From NCBI RefSeq assembly GCF_032144095.1, contig NZ_JAVSNJ010000010.1:1-64000 (forward strand): a stretch of DNA of 64,000 bases. The letters run 5' to 3'. The notes under the pieces are model-generated. The model did no database searches. It was not told the origin of the DNA and saw nothing but the letters and a program-made list of their open reading frames with translations. Source of the DNA: Sphaerochaeta sp032144095. Its GTDB lineage: Bacteria > Spirochaetota > Spirochaetia > Sphaerochaetales > Sphaerochaetaceae. Position numbers and translations under genes: made by a program. The number at the start of each line of letters is the position of its first letter. The stretch's first letter is position 1. Shown here piece by piece: positions 43,501-51,773 of the stretch.

Positions 43501-44794
43501 GCAGATCGAGTTCATGACCACCAGTGCTACCTGGGGCATTGCTACAGGCTACCTCTCTGATACCGGCTCGATAGTACCCACCTTCCATAACCCTGCCTTC
43601 TTCAAGTTGTTGGGCTACTCCCAGGAGGAGTATGAGGCCCTGGGCAAGAACTGGCTTACGATGATTCGTCCTAGGGACCACCAGAGGTTGTCTGAGATTC
43701 TGAAGGCCAAAGAGGATTCCACACTCCATTTCCATCTGACCAAAAAGGATGGGTTATCGGTGTCGATCAGGGCATCTCTCGCCTTTACCCAACCGGAACG
43801 GGAGAGAACAGAGTTCATATGCAACCTGTTCGAGGAAGAGCCCTCCCCCCAACACGCTGCTAGCTCCAGCACGGTCTTTGGACAGATAGGAAGCCATACC
43901 TCTGAGATACACCAGCAGGACCTGTTACTGGAACACTCTGTGCTGATAACCTTTGAATATGACCTGGCCACCGACAGCGCCTTCATCACCTTTCCCAACC
44001 CGGACAAAAGCCGGGGAAATGGTGTCTTCTATAACTTCACCCAAAAATACCTGCCCAATATGGTCCATACTGATAGCCTGGGGCTCTTCAATGCGATTGT
44101 AGAAAAAGGGAGGAAGGGTCCGACAAGCGGAAGTTTTGAGGTTAAGCTTGATTTCTTCCAGAAAGGATTTGTCTGGTACTTGTGCAACTACATGACCCTA
44201 GCAGACGATTCTGACAAGGTCTATAAGTACATCGGCTCCCTTGTGGACATCCACAGGGAGAAGGAGTTTCAGGAATCCCTGGCAAGACAGACGCAGATCA
44301 ACAAATCCTTGCGTGAGAAATCCCAGCTGGACCTGGCAAGCGGGTTGCTCAACAAGACCACACTGGAAGAGAAGATAACCAAGGAGCTTGGGAAGACCCA
44401 GAAACCCTGGTTCCTGCTCATCACTGACCTCGACAACTTCAAGGCGGTCAATGACTCGTTGGGACACCAGAAGGGAGACACCCTGATAAGCGTCATGGCC
44501 AAGACCCTCAAGGAGACCTTCTTTTCGGAAGAGGCCATCATCGGGAGGTTTGGCGGTGATGAGTTTGTAGTCTTCTCACCCTATGATGAGGAGCTATTCC
44601 CTCTGCTTGACAACTTCCAGAAGAAGCTTTCAGCCTATGCCAGCGAGAACTTCCTCTTCAGCTCCAGCAGCGGTATCGCACTCTTTCCTGAACACGGGAA
44701 CACCTTCTCCGATCTCCTTCACTATGCGGACAAGGCCCTCTATGAAGCAAAGAGTGCTGGCAAAAGCCAGTACTGGGTATACCAGCCAGAGTAA
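40577..44794 (+). CDS. Giant REC-GGDEF(degenerate)-EAL-PAS-GGDEF cyclic-di-GMP protein
   Basis: A soluble 1,405-aa protein. Residues about 8-125 resemble a response-regulator receiver (Asp in LYDLHLPSLDA, Lys in EKPI). A degenerate GGDEF (about 275-435) reads GRLYSDHFAL at the signature and should not be catalytic. An EAL phosphodiesterase (about 440-690) keeps AAEALVRW, the NLSRSDF and DDFGSGYSSL motifs. Two or three PAS-like modules (about 860-1235) follow. The last domain (about 1250-1405) is an intact GGDEF (GRFGGDEFVVF near 1325). It may both make and destroy cyclic-di-GMP. No histidine kinase is adjacent. TGGAG lies before ATG 40577. Confidence 0.88.
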   Translation: METGTTKPIIIIADAHIPTHSSVSKTLSEEYLIIDASDGLAVLSILETQTIAAILYDLHLPSLDAKAFLMLRQGRKHLQGPPLFILTTDQQEALQETKLDPFFLVEKPIKAELLKKKLQKVLQPKEQAKDIFTPKPLHQDELSLWDINPSEMQSGFALYQYAQEQSFPIYVDQGMLSLSGVHDLEAFRVKYPRIDTFIKEENITIFNHNVRQAIDNHSSFSFSMGMKGNANHGSELFFQISWIPYAGQEAPVFLIMVLDSSQLRENQRQLCSLIQKDALTGIYNQETFYRKTGILLRQNSETTYLFIRWNIDRFKAVNDLFGTSAGNAILRSLGMTFTKLVGERGTYGRLYSDHFALCVPKKDFDPEHFAREAERQLNANHLKTYVRSTFGIYEISDPTMDVSLMNDRANMALNTAKGNYQKPYAYYTDILRRKMLKEQAIVNEMHSALELGQFQIYLQPFYSLTENRFTAAEALVRWIHPERGIIAPDAFIPMFEENGFIIALDDYVIEQVCILQRRLLDEGRPTSPISVNLSRSDFFNQNLAQNIIEKTDRYNIPHSLLMFEITESVYIENPDELLKAMVALQKEGFLILMDDFGSGYSSLNILKDVPIDILKLDLMFSKEIGKSERSENIIRSIVNMSVLLGLPLIIEGIETIQQVEFYKLLGCNTLQGFYFSRPLPIEQFLTLDMVHYRPSSIPKQPFQHLKGFSLSEMQSKILKALFEQIYLFDYTSDRYQQLYNDPLAASLSSESQGNLSTFLSLIEEKKIQTQERESFHLFTHARMESVMSQRFPWVNSKGESEIADWTLIKLDNSDTSNLVLCCIRSLGTACPLARGGSDYHDCAYRSRHSLIEELANTKVLEWDLQQDILYKNPNLELLQICKIAPKALIAKEYCCPFIHEDDLKAFEDTLEEVLKKPSKQGTTVRLRLLNGEYRWYSIQMKMHYAENSGAKRIMALLLDVDTKMRLSEQAREYKRQIEFMTTSATWGIATGYLSDTGSIVPTFHNPAFFKLLGYSQEEYEALGKNWLTMIRPRDHQRLSEILKAKEDSTLHFHLTKKDGLSVSIRASLAFTQPERERTEFICNLFEEEPSPQHAASSSTVFGQIGSHTSEIHQQDLLLEHSVLITFEYDLATDSAFITFPNPDKSRGNGVFYNFTQKYLPNMVHTDSLGLFNAIVEKGRKGPTSGSFEVKLDFFQKGFVWYLCNYMTLADDSDKVYKYIGSLVDIHREKEFQESLARQTQINKSLREKSQLDLASGLLNKTTLEEKITKELGKTQKPWFLLITDLDNFKAVNDSLGHQKGDTLISVMAKTLKETFFSEEAIIGRFGGDEFVVFSPYDEELFPLLDNFQKKLSAYASENFLFSSSSGIALFPEHGNTFSDLLHYADKALYEAKSAGKSQYWVYQPE

Positions 44795-44848
44795 CCAGAC
44801 ACAGACAAAGAACCCTTTCCAAACAACCACACGTCAAGGAGAACATAG

Positions 44849-45424
44849 ATGCCGATACTCAAAGCAATTGAAACACGGAGGGCCTATAGGGCCCTATCCA
44901 CCAAGCCCATCGAGAAGGAAGTGCTGCTTCGCCTTGCAGAGGCAGCGCACCTGAGCCCATCCAGCCTCAACAGCCAACCTTGGCGCATGATTACCGTTAC
45001 CGACCCTACCATCCTGGCCTCCTTGAAGGGGACCCTTACCCCTGGAAACTACTGGGCCAAGAAGGCCCCTGCCATCACAGCCTTTGTCACCAACCCAGCT
45101 TGGGGGCTTACCATGGGCGGCGTTGCCTACACCCCCTTTGAACTGGGGATGGCGGCCATGGCCTACCAGGTCCAGGCGGTTGCAGAAGGTCTCTTTGTGC
45201 ACCCCATCGCAGGCTTCAATGTACAGGCAGCAAAAGCTGTTCTGGGCATCAGGGAAGAGGACACCCTACAGACACTGGTCATTCTGGGCTATCCAGGACC
45301 ACTGGATGGTCTCAACGAGAAGCATCTGGAGAGCGAAAAAGCACCAAGGGTCAGGAAAAACCTTGATGAGGTAGCATCCTTTGACAGGTGGAATGAAAAA
45401 CTGCTACCCAAGCAGAAAGAGTAG
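44849..45424 (+). CDS. Nitroreductase-family flavoprotein
   Basis: A 191-aa FMN oxidoreductase. The start IETRRAYRALSTKPIEKE and the SPSSLNSQPWRMITVTD stretch are typical FMN-binding regions, followed by LGYPGP near 150. The substrate is unknown (quinones, flavins or nitro compounds in this family). AAGGAG precedes the ATG. A terminator follows at 45450. Confidence 0.88.
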   Translation: MPILKAIETRRAYRALSTKPIEKEVLLRLAEAAHLSPSSLNSQPWRMITVTDPTILASLKGTLTPGNYWAKKAPAITAFVTNPAWGLTMGGVAYTPFELGMAAMAYQVQAVAEGLFVHPIAGFNVQAAKAVLGIREEDTLQTLVILGYPGPLDGLNEKHLESEKAPRVRKNLDEVASFDRWNEKLLPKQKE

Positions 45425-45449
45425 GTACTCTCCCATCCAACAAACCAAG

Positions 45450-45474
45450 CCCTCCTATTAGACAGGAGGGTTTT
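45450..45474 (+). terminator. Terminator of the nitroreductase gene
   Basis: CCCTCCT (45450-45456) and AGGAGGG (45464-45470) form a perfect 7-bp stem with a 7-nt loop, followed by TTTT. Confidence 0.8.
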
Positions 45475-45620
45475 CATTCTGTTCTTACTGGATGGGAAGA
45501 GGGATTTTAGAAGGGCAGAGACCCTGTTCACCACTCTACCGAAGCCCTACAGTTTCCAATACAGCGATGAGGTCATGAAGGAATACCAGATCCCTATTGT
45601 CACACTCCCATAATAGAAAA

Positions 45621-45659
45621 AAGCTAACCGTCTCTCCAATGTTGGGAAAAGGTTAGCTT
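45621..45659 (-). terminator. Terminator of the sugar-acid operon
   Basis: AAGCTAACC and GGTTAGCTT form a perfect 9-bp stem; on the minus strand it is followed by TTTTTTC. It begins 27 nt after the stop of the aldolase gene and ends the minus-strand operon 51552-45686. Confidence 0.85.
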
Positions 45660-45685
45660 ATGATGATCATCAAATCCTGAAATTC

Positions 45686-46588
45686 CTATGCCAAAAGGCC
45701 CATTCCTAACAACACTTTCTGTAATTGTGCCCTCTCCTCATCAGTCAAAGGACCGCAAGGTGCTGTAGTAATCCCAGCAGGGATACCAATCATATGGAGA
45801 GCCTCCTTAATTACCGAAGGAAACGTTCCAAGAGAAAAAGCAAGGCGTAGAGGGGCAAGTGCATACTGCGCTTCCAGTGCCCCCTGCAGATCACCTTGCA
45901 TGTATTTCTCATAGATATCAACGACGATGGCTGGAGCAACGTTTGCGCAGGCAGCAATTGCCCCAGTAGCTCCATACACAAAACCTGCCAGTATCTGGGT
46001 GTCCCTTCCTTGCAGTACATGAAAATGGGAGAGATGGCGGGTACGGCGAATATATTCTCCCGTCAACGTAAAATCGCCTGAACTATCCTTGATCCCGATG
46101 ATATTCTGACAATCGGTAGCAAGTTTCACACAAGTATCAACAGGAATTCCCACTCCAGTCCTGGGTGAGTTGTTATACAAAATAATCGGGAGGTCAGTAC
46201 TTTCGGCAATGGCCTTATAATGTGTATACAACTCTTTTGGGGAAGGGGAGATAAACATTGGAGTGAGGACAGATACAGCATCAACACCGCATCGTTCAGC
46301 CATTTTTGTCAGCTGGATACTCTCTCGGGTTGTGATATCATTTGTTCCTGCATATACAGGAATTTTTCCAGCAACTTCATCCACAGTAGCTTCGATGAGT
46401 TTCTGTTTTTCTTCCATAGACAGAGCATAGAACTCCCCCGTCGAGCCAATAACAAATATGCCATGCACACCATTATCAAGCTGGTAACGAATTAGTTTCC
46501 TCAAACTGACCAAATCTACTTCTTCTGAATTTTTTAGCGGAGTAACCAATGCAGGGATTATTCCCCGCGGAACAAAGTTTTTATACAT
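45686..46588 (-). CDS. DHDPS-family aldolase (probable 2-keto-3-deoxy sugar acid aldolase)
   Basis: A 300-aa class I aldolase of the DapA/NanA family. Visible are GSTGEFYAL, the Tyr in LYNNSPRTG, and the Schiff-base Lys in IIGIKDSSGD. In this operon, with an enolase-superfamily dehydratase and a sugar importer, cleavage of a 2-keto-3-deoxy acid to pyruvate is more likely than lysine synthesis. AGAGGATG lies before ATG 46588. Last gene of the operon. Confidence 0.85.
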   Translation of the reverse strand: MYKNFVPRGIIPALVTPLKNSEEVDLVSLRKLIRYQLDNGVHGIFVIGSTGEFYALSMEEKQKLIEATVDEVAGKIPVYAGTNDITTRESIQLTKMAERCGVDAVSVLTPMFISPSPKELYTHYKAIAESTDLPIILYNNSPRTGVGIPVDTCVKLATDCQNIIGIKDSSGDFTLTGEYIRRTRHLSHFHVLQGRDTQILAGFVYGATGAIAACANVAPAIVVDIYEKYMQGDLQGALEAQYALAPLRLAFSLGTFPSVIKEALHMIGIPAGITTAPCGPLTDEERAQLQKVLLGMGLLA

Positions 46589-46617
46589 GAGACATCCTCT
46601 TATGGTAGTGTAACGGT

Positions 46618-47730
46618 CTAGAAAGTCTGGAAATGACGGTATGATTCTTCTTTCATGGCATCCATATCCACACAAAGTCCCAAACCGGGAGTATCAGGCA
46701 GTATGAGATATCCATCTTCCACACTGAAGGATTCCGTAAAAAATCGTTCTTTCAACTCCAAATTCTCTACGCTAAACTCTTGGATGTAGAAGTTAGGGCT
46801 GGTTGCATCCACCATCGCTGAAGCTATCGTACCTACTGGTCCACCAGAATTGTGCGGAGCAAATTTCAAGAAATACGATTCAGCCATGGTTGCCATTTTC
46901 TTGGTCTCCAGAATACCCCCACAGTGGGTCAAATCCGGTTGAATGATCGATAGATACCCATCCTCGTAGATCTGCCTATGGCTGAAACGGGTAAAGTACC
47001 TTTCCCCTGCTGCAATGGGAAGAAGCGAGAGTTTTGACAACTTGAGATATCCTGCCCTGTCATCTGGGTGCATTGGTTCTTCCAGGAACATAGGAGAGTA
47101 GGCTTCTGCACCTTTGGCAAACATGAGCGAACCGTCAAAAGAAAGACTTCCATGAAGTTCAATCCCTAATTCTATTGAATCTCCGACAGCTTCACGGACA
47201 GCTTTCAAACAGGCAAGTCCCTTTTGTACGGTCACTCTCTCTGAATCCCCTTTTGCTGCTGCTTTGAGAGGATCCCATTTGAGTGCCTTAAAGCCCTGGG
47301 CCACACAGTCTTTCGCTGCTTGCGCAAACTCATCTATCGTTCGTGCTTGCATGAACCAGGTATTTGCATACAACAGAATTTTGTCTTGCAGTTTACCACC
47401 CAGGAAATTATAGACAGGAATACCAGCTTTTTTCCCTATGATATCCCAGAGGGCTGTTTCGATACCGCTGATGGCGGAATTAAAGACTGCACCATTTCTC
47501 CAGGCATCCTTCAGGAATGCGTTTTGGAAAAACTGTTCAATCTGAAAGGGGGATGTACCGATCAACATAGGCTTGAGATGATGCTCAATAGCCTCTGTCA
47601 CTGCCATTTCCTTGTTTCTGATCGTCGCTTCACCAATACCGGAAATACCTTCGTCTGTCTCGACAATAACAAAAATCAGGTTTCTCCAAACAGAGAAATG
47701 TTTATACGTTTTTATATCAGTAATCTTCAT
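46618..47730 (-). CDS. Mandelate-racemase/enolase-superfamily sugar acid dehydratase
   Basis: A 370-aa protein. The N-terminal cap (KITDIKTYKHFSVWRNLIFV) and the barrel ligands fit the galactonate-dehydratase group: KALKWDPL, ELHGSLSFD, LEEPMHPDD, and the catalytic His region KFAPHNSGGPVG. It probably dehydrates an aldonate (such as galactonate) to a 2-keto-3-deoxy acid that the next gene product cleaves. GGAGG precedes ATG 47730. The exact substrate is not certain. Confidence 0.85.
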   Translation of the reverse strand: MKITDIKTYKHFSVWRNLIFVIVETDEGISGIGEATIRNKEMAVTEAIEHHLKPMLIGTSPFQIEQFFQNAFLKDAWRNGAVFNSAISGIETALWDIIGKKAGIPVYNFLGGKLQDKILLYANTWFMQARTIDEFAQAAKDCVAQGFKALKWDPLKAAAKGDSERVTVQKGLACLKAVREAVGDSIELGIELHGSLSFDGSLMFAKGAEAYSPMFLEEPMHPDDRAGYLKLSKLSLLPIAAGERYFTRFSHRQIYEDGYLSIIQPDLTHCGGILETKKMATMAESYFLKFAPHNSGGPVGTIASAMVDATSPNFYIQEFSVENLELKERFFTESFSVEDGYLILPDTPGLGLCVDMDAMKEESYRHFQTF

Positions 47731-47761
47731 TTTTTCCTCCAGCACCCTTTCATTGAATTTG

Positions 47762-48409
47762 TTATTTTTTAGGAACGACACCCTTTGCTGTACTTCGAAT
47801 ATGCTCAACCAGGGCGGCCTCTGCAGCTTCAGGTTTTCTCTGTTTCACAAGATTCAGGATTTCTCTATGTTCAACCCTTCCCTTCTCACGTTCTACATCA
47901 GTAATCAGAGCTTTGCTCCGTATGGTGTAATCAAAAGACATAAGTCTTTCAATGAGAACATACAGATAGGTATTACGAGCCGACATCCGTAGTTTCCTAT
48001 GGAATTGAGCATTCTGTTTGACAAGGGTTACCACATCACCATTTTTTATCGCTTCCTCGCCCTCATCGAGAATCTGTTCCATCATCTGGATATCTTCATC
48101 AGTAGCATTCTTTGCAGCCAGATAGACAGCAGCTCCCTCTAAAGCAGAGCGGAGAATTGAAATGTCTGAAAGACTTTGGTAGGCAAGATCAGAAATCATT
48201 GTCCCCGATCGTGGCTTCGTTATCAGTAGTCCTTCCGATTGCAAAATCTTAAATGCTTGTTTTACCGGAGTAGCACTAACCTCCAACTTTTCAGAAATAC
48301 TAGAAACAGAAATTTTCTGACCTACACCTAATTCACCTGACATAATACTTTTTCGGATGGAATCAGCTACTTGATCGGAGATTGGGAGAGGGGTCTCAAT
48401 TCGTTTCAT
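47762..48409 (-). CDS. GntR-family regulator, FCD/FadR subgroup
   Basis: A 215-aa regulator with an N-terminal winged helix (about 10-75; ISVSSISEKLEVSATPVKQAFKIL) and an all-helical FCD ligand domain (about 80-210) with the metal-binding D..H..H pattern (for example QNAQFHRKLRM). It lies inside the operon between the permease and dehydratase genes. The ligand is probably the sugar acid or its keto-deoxy product. The palindrome at 51567-51590 is its likely operator. Confidence 0.88.
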   Translation of the reverse strand: MKRIETPLPISDQVADSIRKSIMSGELGVGQKISVSSISEKLEVSATPVKQAFKILQSEGLLITKPRSGTMISDLAYQSLSDISILRSALEGAAVYLAAKNATDEDIQMMEQILDEGEEAIKNGDVVTLVKQNAQFHRKLRMSARNTYLYVLIERLMSFDYTIRSKALITDVEREKGRVEHREILNLVKQRKPEAAEAALVEHIRSTAKGVVPKK

Positions 48410-48425
48410 TACATCTACCTTCTTA

Positions 48426-49256
48426 TCATTGTTTTACACTGCCAGCTGTTAATCCAGCAAAGAAATATTTCTGAAAAAACAAGAAGATTATAATTAGTGG
48501 GATAGAACCAAGCAAGCTCGCAGCCATCATCTCATTCCAGTTAATTTTCGTATCTTCAATCATTTGTCCTATCCCAATAGGCACTGTCTTCATCAGATCT
48601 GTAGTAGTAAGGACCAACGCAAACTGAAATTCATTCCAACTGTTGATAAAAGCATATATGGCAGTTGACGCAAGGCCTGGGAGGCTCAGGGGAAGAATAA
48701 TCCTTGAAAACGTCCTAAATTTACCTAGACCATCTATACTCGCAGCATCATCAAGGTCCTTGGGAATAGTCTCAAAATAACTATGCATCAACCAGGTACA
48801 AAGGGGGACCTGAAATGACATATACACAAGAACCAATCCAAGATGTGTATTTATCAACTGGTATGTCTTGAGAATCCTGAAATAGGGAATCAACATAATT
48901 ACCGATGGAAACATCTGGGTTACCAAAACGAATCCCAGAAATCCTGCCTTCCCTTTAAATTCAAATCTTGATACGCCAAAACCCGCAAACGTAGCAACGA
49001 ACAAAGTTAAAAAAGTAGAGGCGACAACAATAATCACACTATTCTTGAAGAAAACCCCGAACGAATAATCCTTGAGCACGGTGCGATATGCTGCCAATGA
49101 GGGAGCATGGGGAATCAAGGAAGGAGGAATCTCAAAGGTTTCCGGTACACTTTTCAAGGATGTAATCACCATCCATAAAACAGGAACCAAAACCATAAGA
49201 CACCCTACCAATAGAATTATGAAAGACCCAATGGGAAATGCATCATGTTTCTTCAT
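48426..49256 (-). CDS. CUT1 sugar ABC permease, MalG type
   Basis: A 276-aa inner-membrane protein with six helices. The EAA loop is DDAASIDGLGKF, and the end KYFFAGLTAGSVKQ is typical of MalG/UgpE. It lies 1 nt from the MalF-type permease gene. Forms the channel with it. Confidence 0.92.
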   Translation of the reverse strand: MKKHDAFPIGSFIILLVGCLMVLVPVLWMVITSLKSVPETFEIPPSLIPHAPSLAAYRTVLKDYSFGVFFKNSVIIVVASTFLTLFVATFAGFGVSRFEFKGKAGFLGFVLVTQMFPSVIMLIPYFRILKTYQLINTHLGLVLVYMSFQVPLCTWLMHSYFETIPKDLDDAASIDGLGKFRTFSRIILPLSLPGLASTAIYAFINSWNEFQFALVLTTTDLMKTVPIGIGQMIEDTKINWNEMMAASLLGSIPLIIIFLFFQKYFFAGLTAGSVKQ

Positions 49257-49257
49257 A

Positions 49258-50148
49258 TTAATACCCTTTGGAGTTCTTGAATTTTCTTTGTAGCAGACTT
49301 ATCACAATCACAATGATAAATACGTATACAGCCCTAGTTGCCGATTCACCGAAGCGCATATATTGGAAACCTGTTTTGTATATGTCAATGCTGACAACAT
49401 TTGTTGCATCAACTGGACCGCCATAGGTCAAGTTCCATATCAACGTAAAATGCTTGAAACTCCACATGCTTTCCAGCATGACCGTTGTAGAGAGAACTGG
49501 AGCAATCCCTGGTAGTGTTACATGTAGAAACTTTCCGATCCTTCCACATCCATCAATTTCTGCAGCTTCGTAGAGATCCTGTGAAACCGTTTGCAAGGCA
49601 GCCATGAGCATGACAACCATAAAGGAAAACCCCTTCCAGATACTTACAAGAATCACTGCCCCCATAGCAGTAGATGAGTTGCTCAACCATTCAACAGGAG
49701 CCTTTATCATGTTCAGGCCTAGCAGAAGGTGGTTGATCAAGCCATAGTTAGTATTGTAGAGCCATTTCCACAGCAACCCAATGACCACATCAGGGAAAAA
49801 CCATGGCAACACGATAATCGACCTGAACAAGGGTTTGAACGGGATTCGTTTGTCTACAAGAATTGTAGCAAAAAGCAAACCCAGGAATGTCCTGCCGGCT
49901 ACGGTACCAAAGGTAAAAATAAGGGTCTTCACGATCGATCGCCCAAAATTCTCATCAGTCAGCAATCGAACATAGTATTTAAGCCCAATGAATTTCCATT
50001 TGTTGACAAGATTTGTATCAAAGAAACTAATCCCTATACCATAGAGCATCGGATACACAATCATTGCAACAAGAACAAATAGGGCTGGAAAAATAAAAAT
50101 ATATCCCAGTGAATTCTGGCGCAATCTATCTGTGGTATTCTTAATCAT
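49258..50148 (-). CDS. CUT1 sugar ABC permease, MalF type
   Basis: A 296-aa inner-membrane protein with six helices. The EAA loop reads EAAEIDGCGRIG. ATG 50148 has AAGG at a proper distance; the TTG two codons earlier is less likely. No ATPase gene is in the operon, so a shared ATPase elsewhere is needed. Confidence 0.92.
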   Translation of the reverse strand: MIKNTTDRLRQNSLGYIFIFPALFVLVAMIVYPMLYGIGISFFDTNLVNKWKFIGLKYYVRLLTDENFGRSIVKTLIFTFGTVAGRTFLGLLFATILVDKRIPFKPLFRSIIVLPWFFPDVVIGLLWKWLYNTNYGLINHLLLGLNMIKAPVEWLSNSSTAMGAVILVSIWKGFSFMVVMLMAALQTVSQDLYEAAEIDGCGRIGKFLHVTLPGIAPVLSTTVMLESMWSFKHFTLIWNLTYGGPVDATNVVSIDIYKTGFQYMRFGESATRAVYVFIIVIVISLLQRKFKNSKGY

Positions 50149-50244
50149 GTTCAATCCTTCGATCTGAAATAGGGAACTGGAATCGGTTTTAGTACATCAG
50201 CAATCCATAGCTCTCCGAAAGGAGAGCTACGGATAAAAAACACA

Positions 50245-51552
50245 TTACTTATTATTATCGATTATTTTCTGAATTTCTCGTCCTGCAGCCTGCACCTCTT
50301 TGGTTGCATCCAATGCTGGGTTAAGTATCAGTTTCTGATAGGTCCTTCCCAATACATTCTTAACTTCTGCATAATATGGTGCATTGGGAGCCTGTTCCAT
50401 CGCCTTAAAGCCTGCAACGAAACCTTCAAACAATGGAGTGTTCAAATATTCTGAATCTGAAATTGCATCATTGGTACAAGGAATACGGCCAGTGACCTCT
50501 ACCCATTTTATCGCATTCTTCTTACTACTGACAAACTTCACAAACTTGACGGCAGCTTCTTTATGCTTACTGGAAGGATTGACGGACCAGCCCAAGATGG
50601 AACTAGGTGTATAGGAGGTCACCCCGGATGGGACAATAACACTTCCGATCTTTCCCTTAAGCCCAGGATTTGCGCTAAAAATCTTTCCAACTGAGTTTGA
50701 ACCCGCAATCAACATACCAATTTGTTCGGCAGCCAAAAGATTCACGTTTTCATTGAAGCTATTTTCCAATGCACCGGCTGGTACGACATTGTCAACATTC
50801 TTAAGGTTGGTAAAATACTTAAATGCTTCAACACTTGCAGGAGAACCAATATCGGTCTTCCATGTTCCATCCTGGAAATAGAGTTCTTTCGCTCCAAAGC
50901 CGCGTAGGATCATGACAAATCGGGTTTGCCCAGAATCGTCATTGGTTCCGATCATTCCAAATCCCCAGCGGTCAACAAGGGAATCCTTATTGGTATCGGC
51001 AGTGAGGGCTTTTGCAGCTAGGCGCATCTCTTCGAGAGTCTTTGGAGCAGAAATTCCCTTCTCCTCCAACCAGTCTTTTCGGAAAATCAATGCATTGGGA
51101 CCAGAATACCATGGATAGAGAACAAGCTTATTTTCCATGGTTGAGCCAATTCTTACAGACTCTGTGATATTTTCGAGCTCAGCCTTGGTCATGTATGGGG
51201 TAAGGTCTTCGCAGATACCCATATCATACAGTTGCCCAATTATGTTTTCTGTATTGACAAACACATCTGGCAAAGAACCGGCAGCAGCAAGGGTGGTGAT
51301 CTTCGTAAGCGCCTGGTTCATAGGAACACCTGTTACTTCGAGTTTAATTTCAGGATTCAATCTCATGAATTCATCAAAGAACTCTTGTGCCAGTGGGCCT
51401 TCAGGATTTTGTGTTGTAGCAGTCGTAAGTATTGTAAGTGTGATAGGCCCAGCTTCCTTCACTACCTGTTGTGGGGTCTCTTTAGAACCGGCACCAAAGG
51501 CAAGAAAAGCACAGACACAAAAAAGACTGACTAGCATGGTAAATTTCTTCAT
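50245..51552 (-). CDS. Sugar ABC transporter substrate-binding protein
   Basis: A 435-aa exported binding protein of family 1. Residues 1-20 are a signal peptide (MKKFTMLVSLFCVCAFLAFG) with no clear lipobox at the cleavage point. The mature protein has the two-lobe solute-binding fold (for example FGMIGTNDDSGQTRFV and YPWYSGPNALIFRKDW). AAGGAG precedes ATG 51552. It heads the sugar-acid operon, and the start site region carries a 24-bp palindrome. The ligand is probably a sugar acid or a glycoside of one. Confidence 0.9.
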   Translation of the reverse strand: MKKFTMLVSLFCVCAFLAFGAGSKETPQQVVKEAGPITLTILTTATTQNPEGPLAQEFFDEFMRLNPEIKLEVTGVPMNQALTKITTLAAAGSLPDVFVNTENIIGQLYDMGICEDLTPYMTKAELENITESVRIGSTMENKLVLYPWYSGPNALIFRKDWLEEKGISAPKTLEEMRLAAKALTADTNKDSLVDRWGFGMIGTNDDSGQTRFVMILRGFGAKELYFQDGTWKTDIGSPASVEAFKYFTNLKNVDNVVPAGALENSFNENVNLLAAEQIGMLIAGSNSVGKIFSANPGLKGKIGSVIVPSGVTSYTPSSILGWSVNPSSKHKEAAVKFVKFVSSKKNAIKWVEVTGRIPCTNDAISDSEYLNTPLFEGFVAGFKAMEQAPNAPYYAEVKNVLGRTYQKLILNPALDATKEVQAAGREIQKIIDNNK

Positions 51553-51566
51553 CTTGTTCTCCTTTT

Positions 51567-51590
51567 TGGTATCTGGGATCCCAGATACCA
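51567..51590. promoter_or_regulatory. 24-bp perfect palindrome, likely operator for the GntR regulator
   Basis: The half TGGTATCTGGGA is followed by its exact reverse complement TCCCAGATACCA. It lies 12-35 nt after the -10 hexamer and before the ribosome site of the binding-protein gene, the place for a roadblock or +1-region operator. The TGGTAT/ATACCA ends resemble half-sites of FCD-type GntR regulators. In RNA it would also fold into a strong hairpin close to the ribosome site. Confidence 0.7.
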
Positions 51591-51601
51591 GTAATAAGAC
51601 T

Positions 51602-51630
51602 AGTTTATTAACATTTATATAATCTGTCAA
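51602..51630 (-). promoter_or_regulatory. Promoter of the sugar-acid operon
   Basis: On the minus strand a consensus TTGACA (51630-51625) is followed after exactly 17 nt by TAAACT (51607-51602). The 24-bp palindrome starts 11 nt downstream of the -10. Confidence 0.75.
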
Positions 51631-51773
51631 TCAAAATCTCATTCTTTTGAAAATGGGGACTTACCTCGTGAAATGAGGGCTCTTGGTAAAGAAACTCCAC
51701 CCAATCCAACACAGATTCCTGTATTGGATAATCCAACATAACCTATTTACATATAATGAAATAATCCTATATT

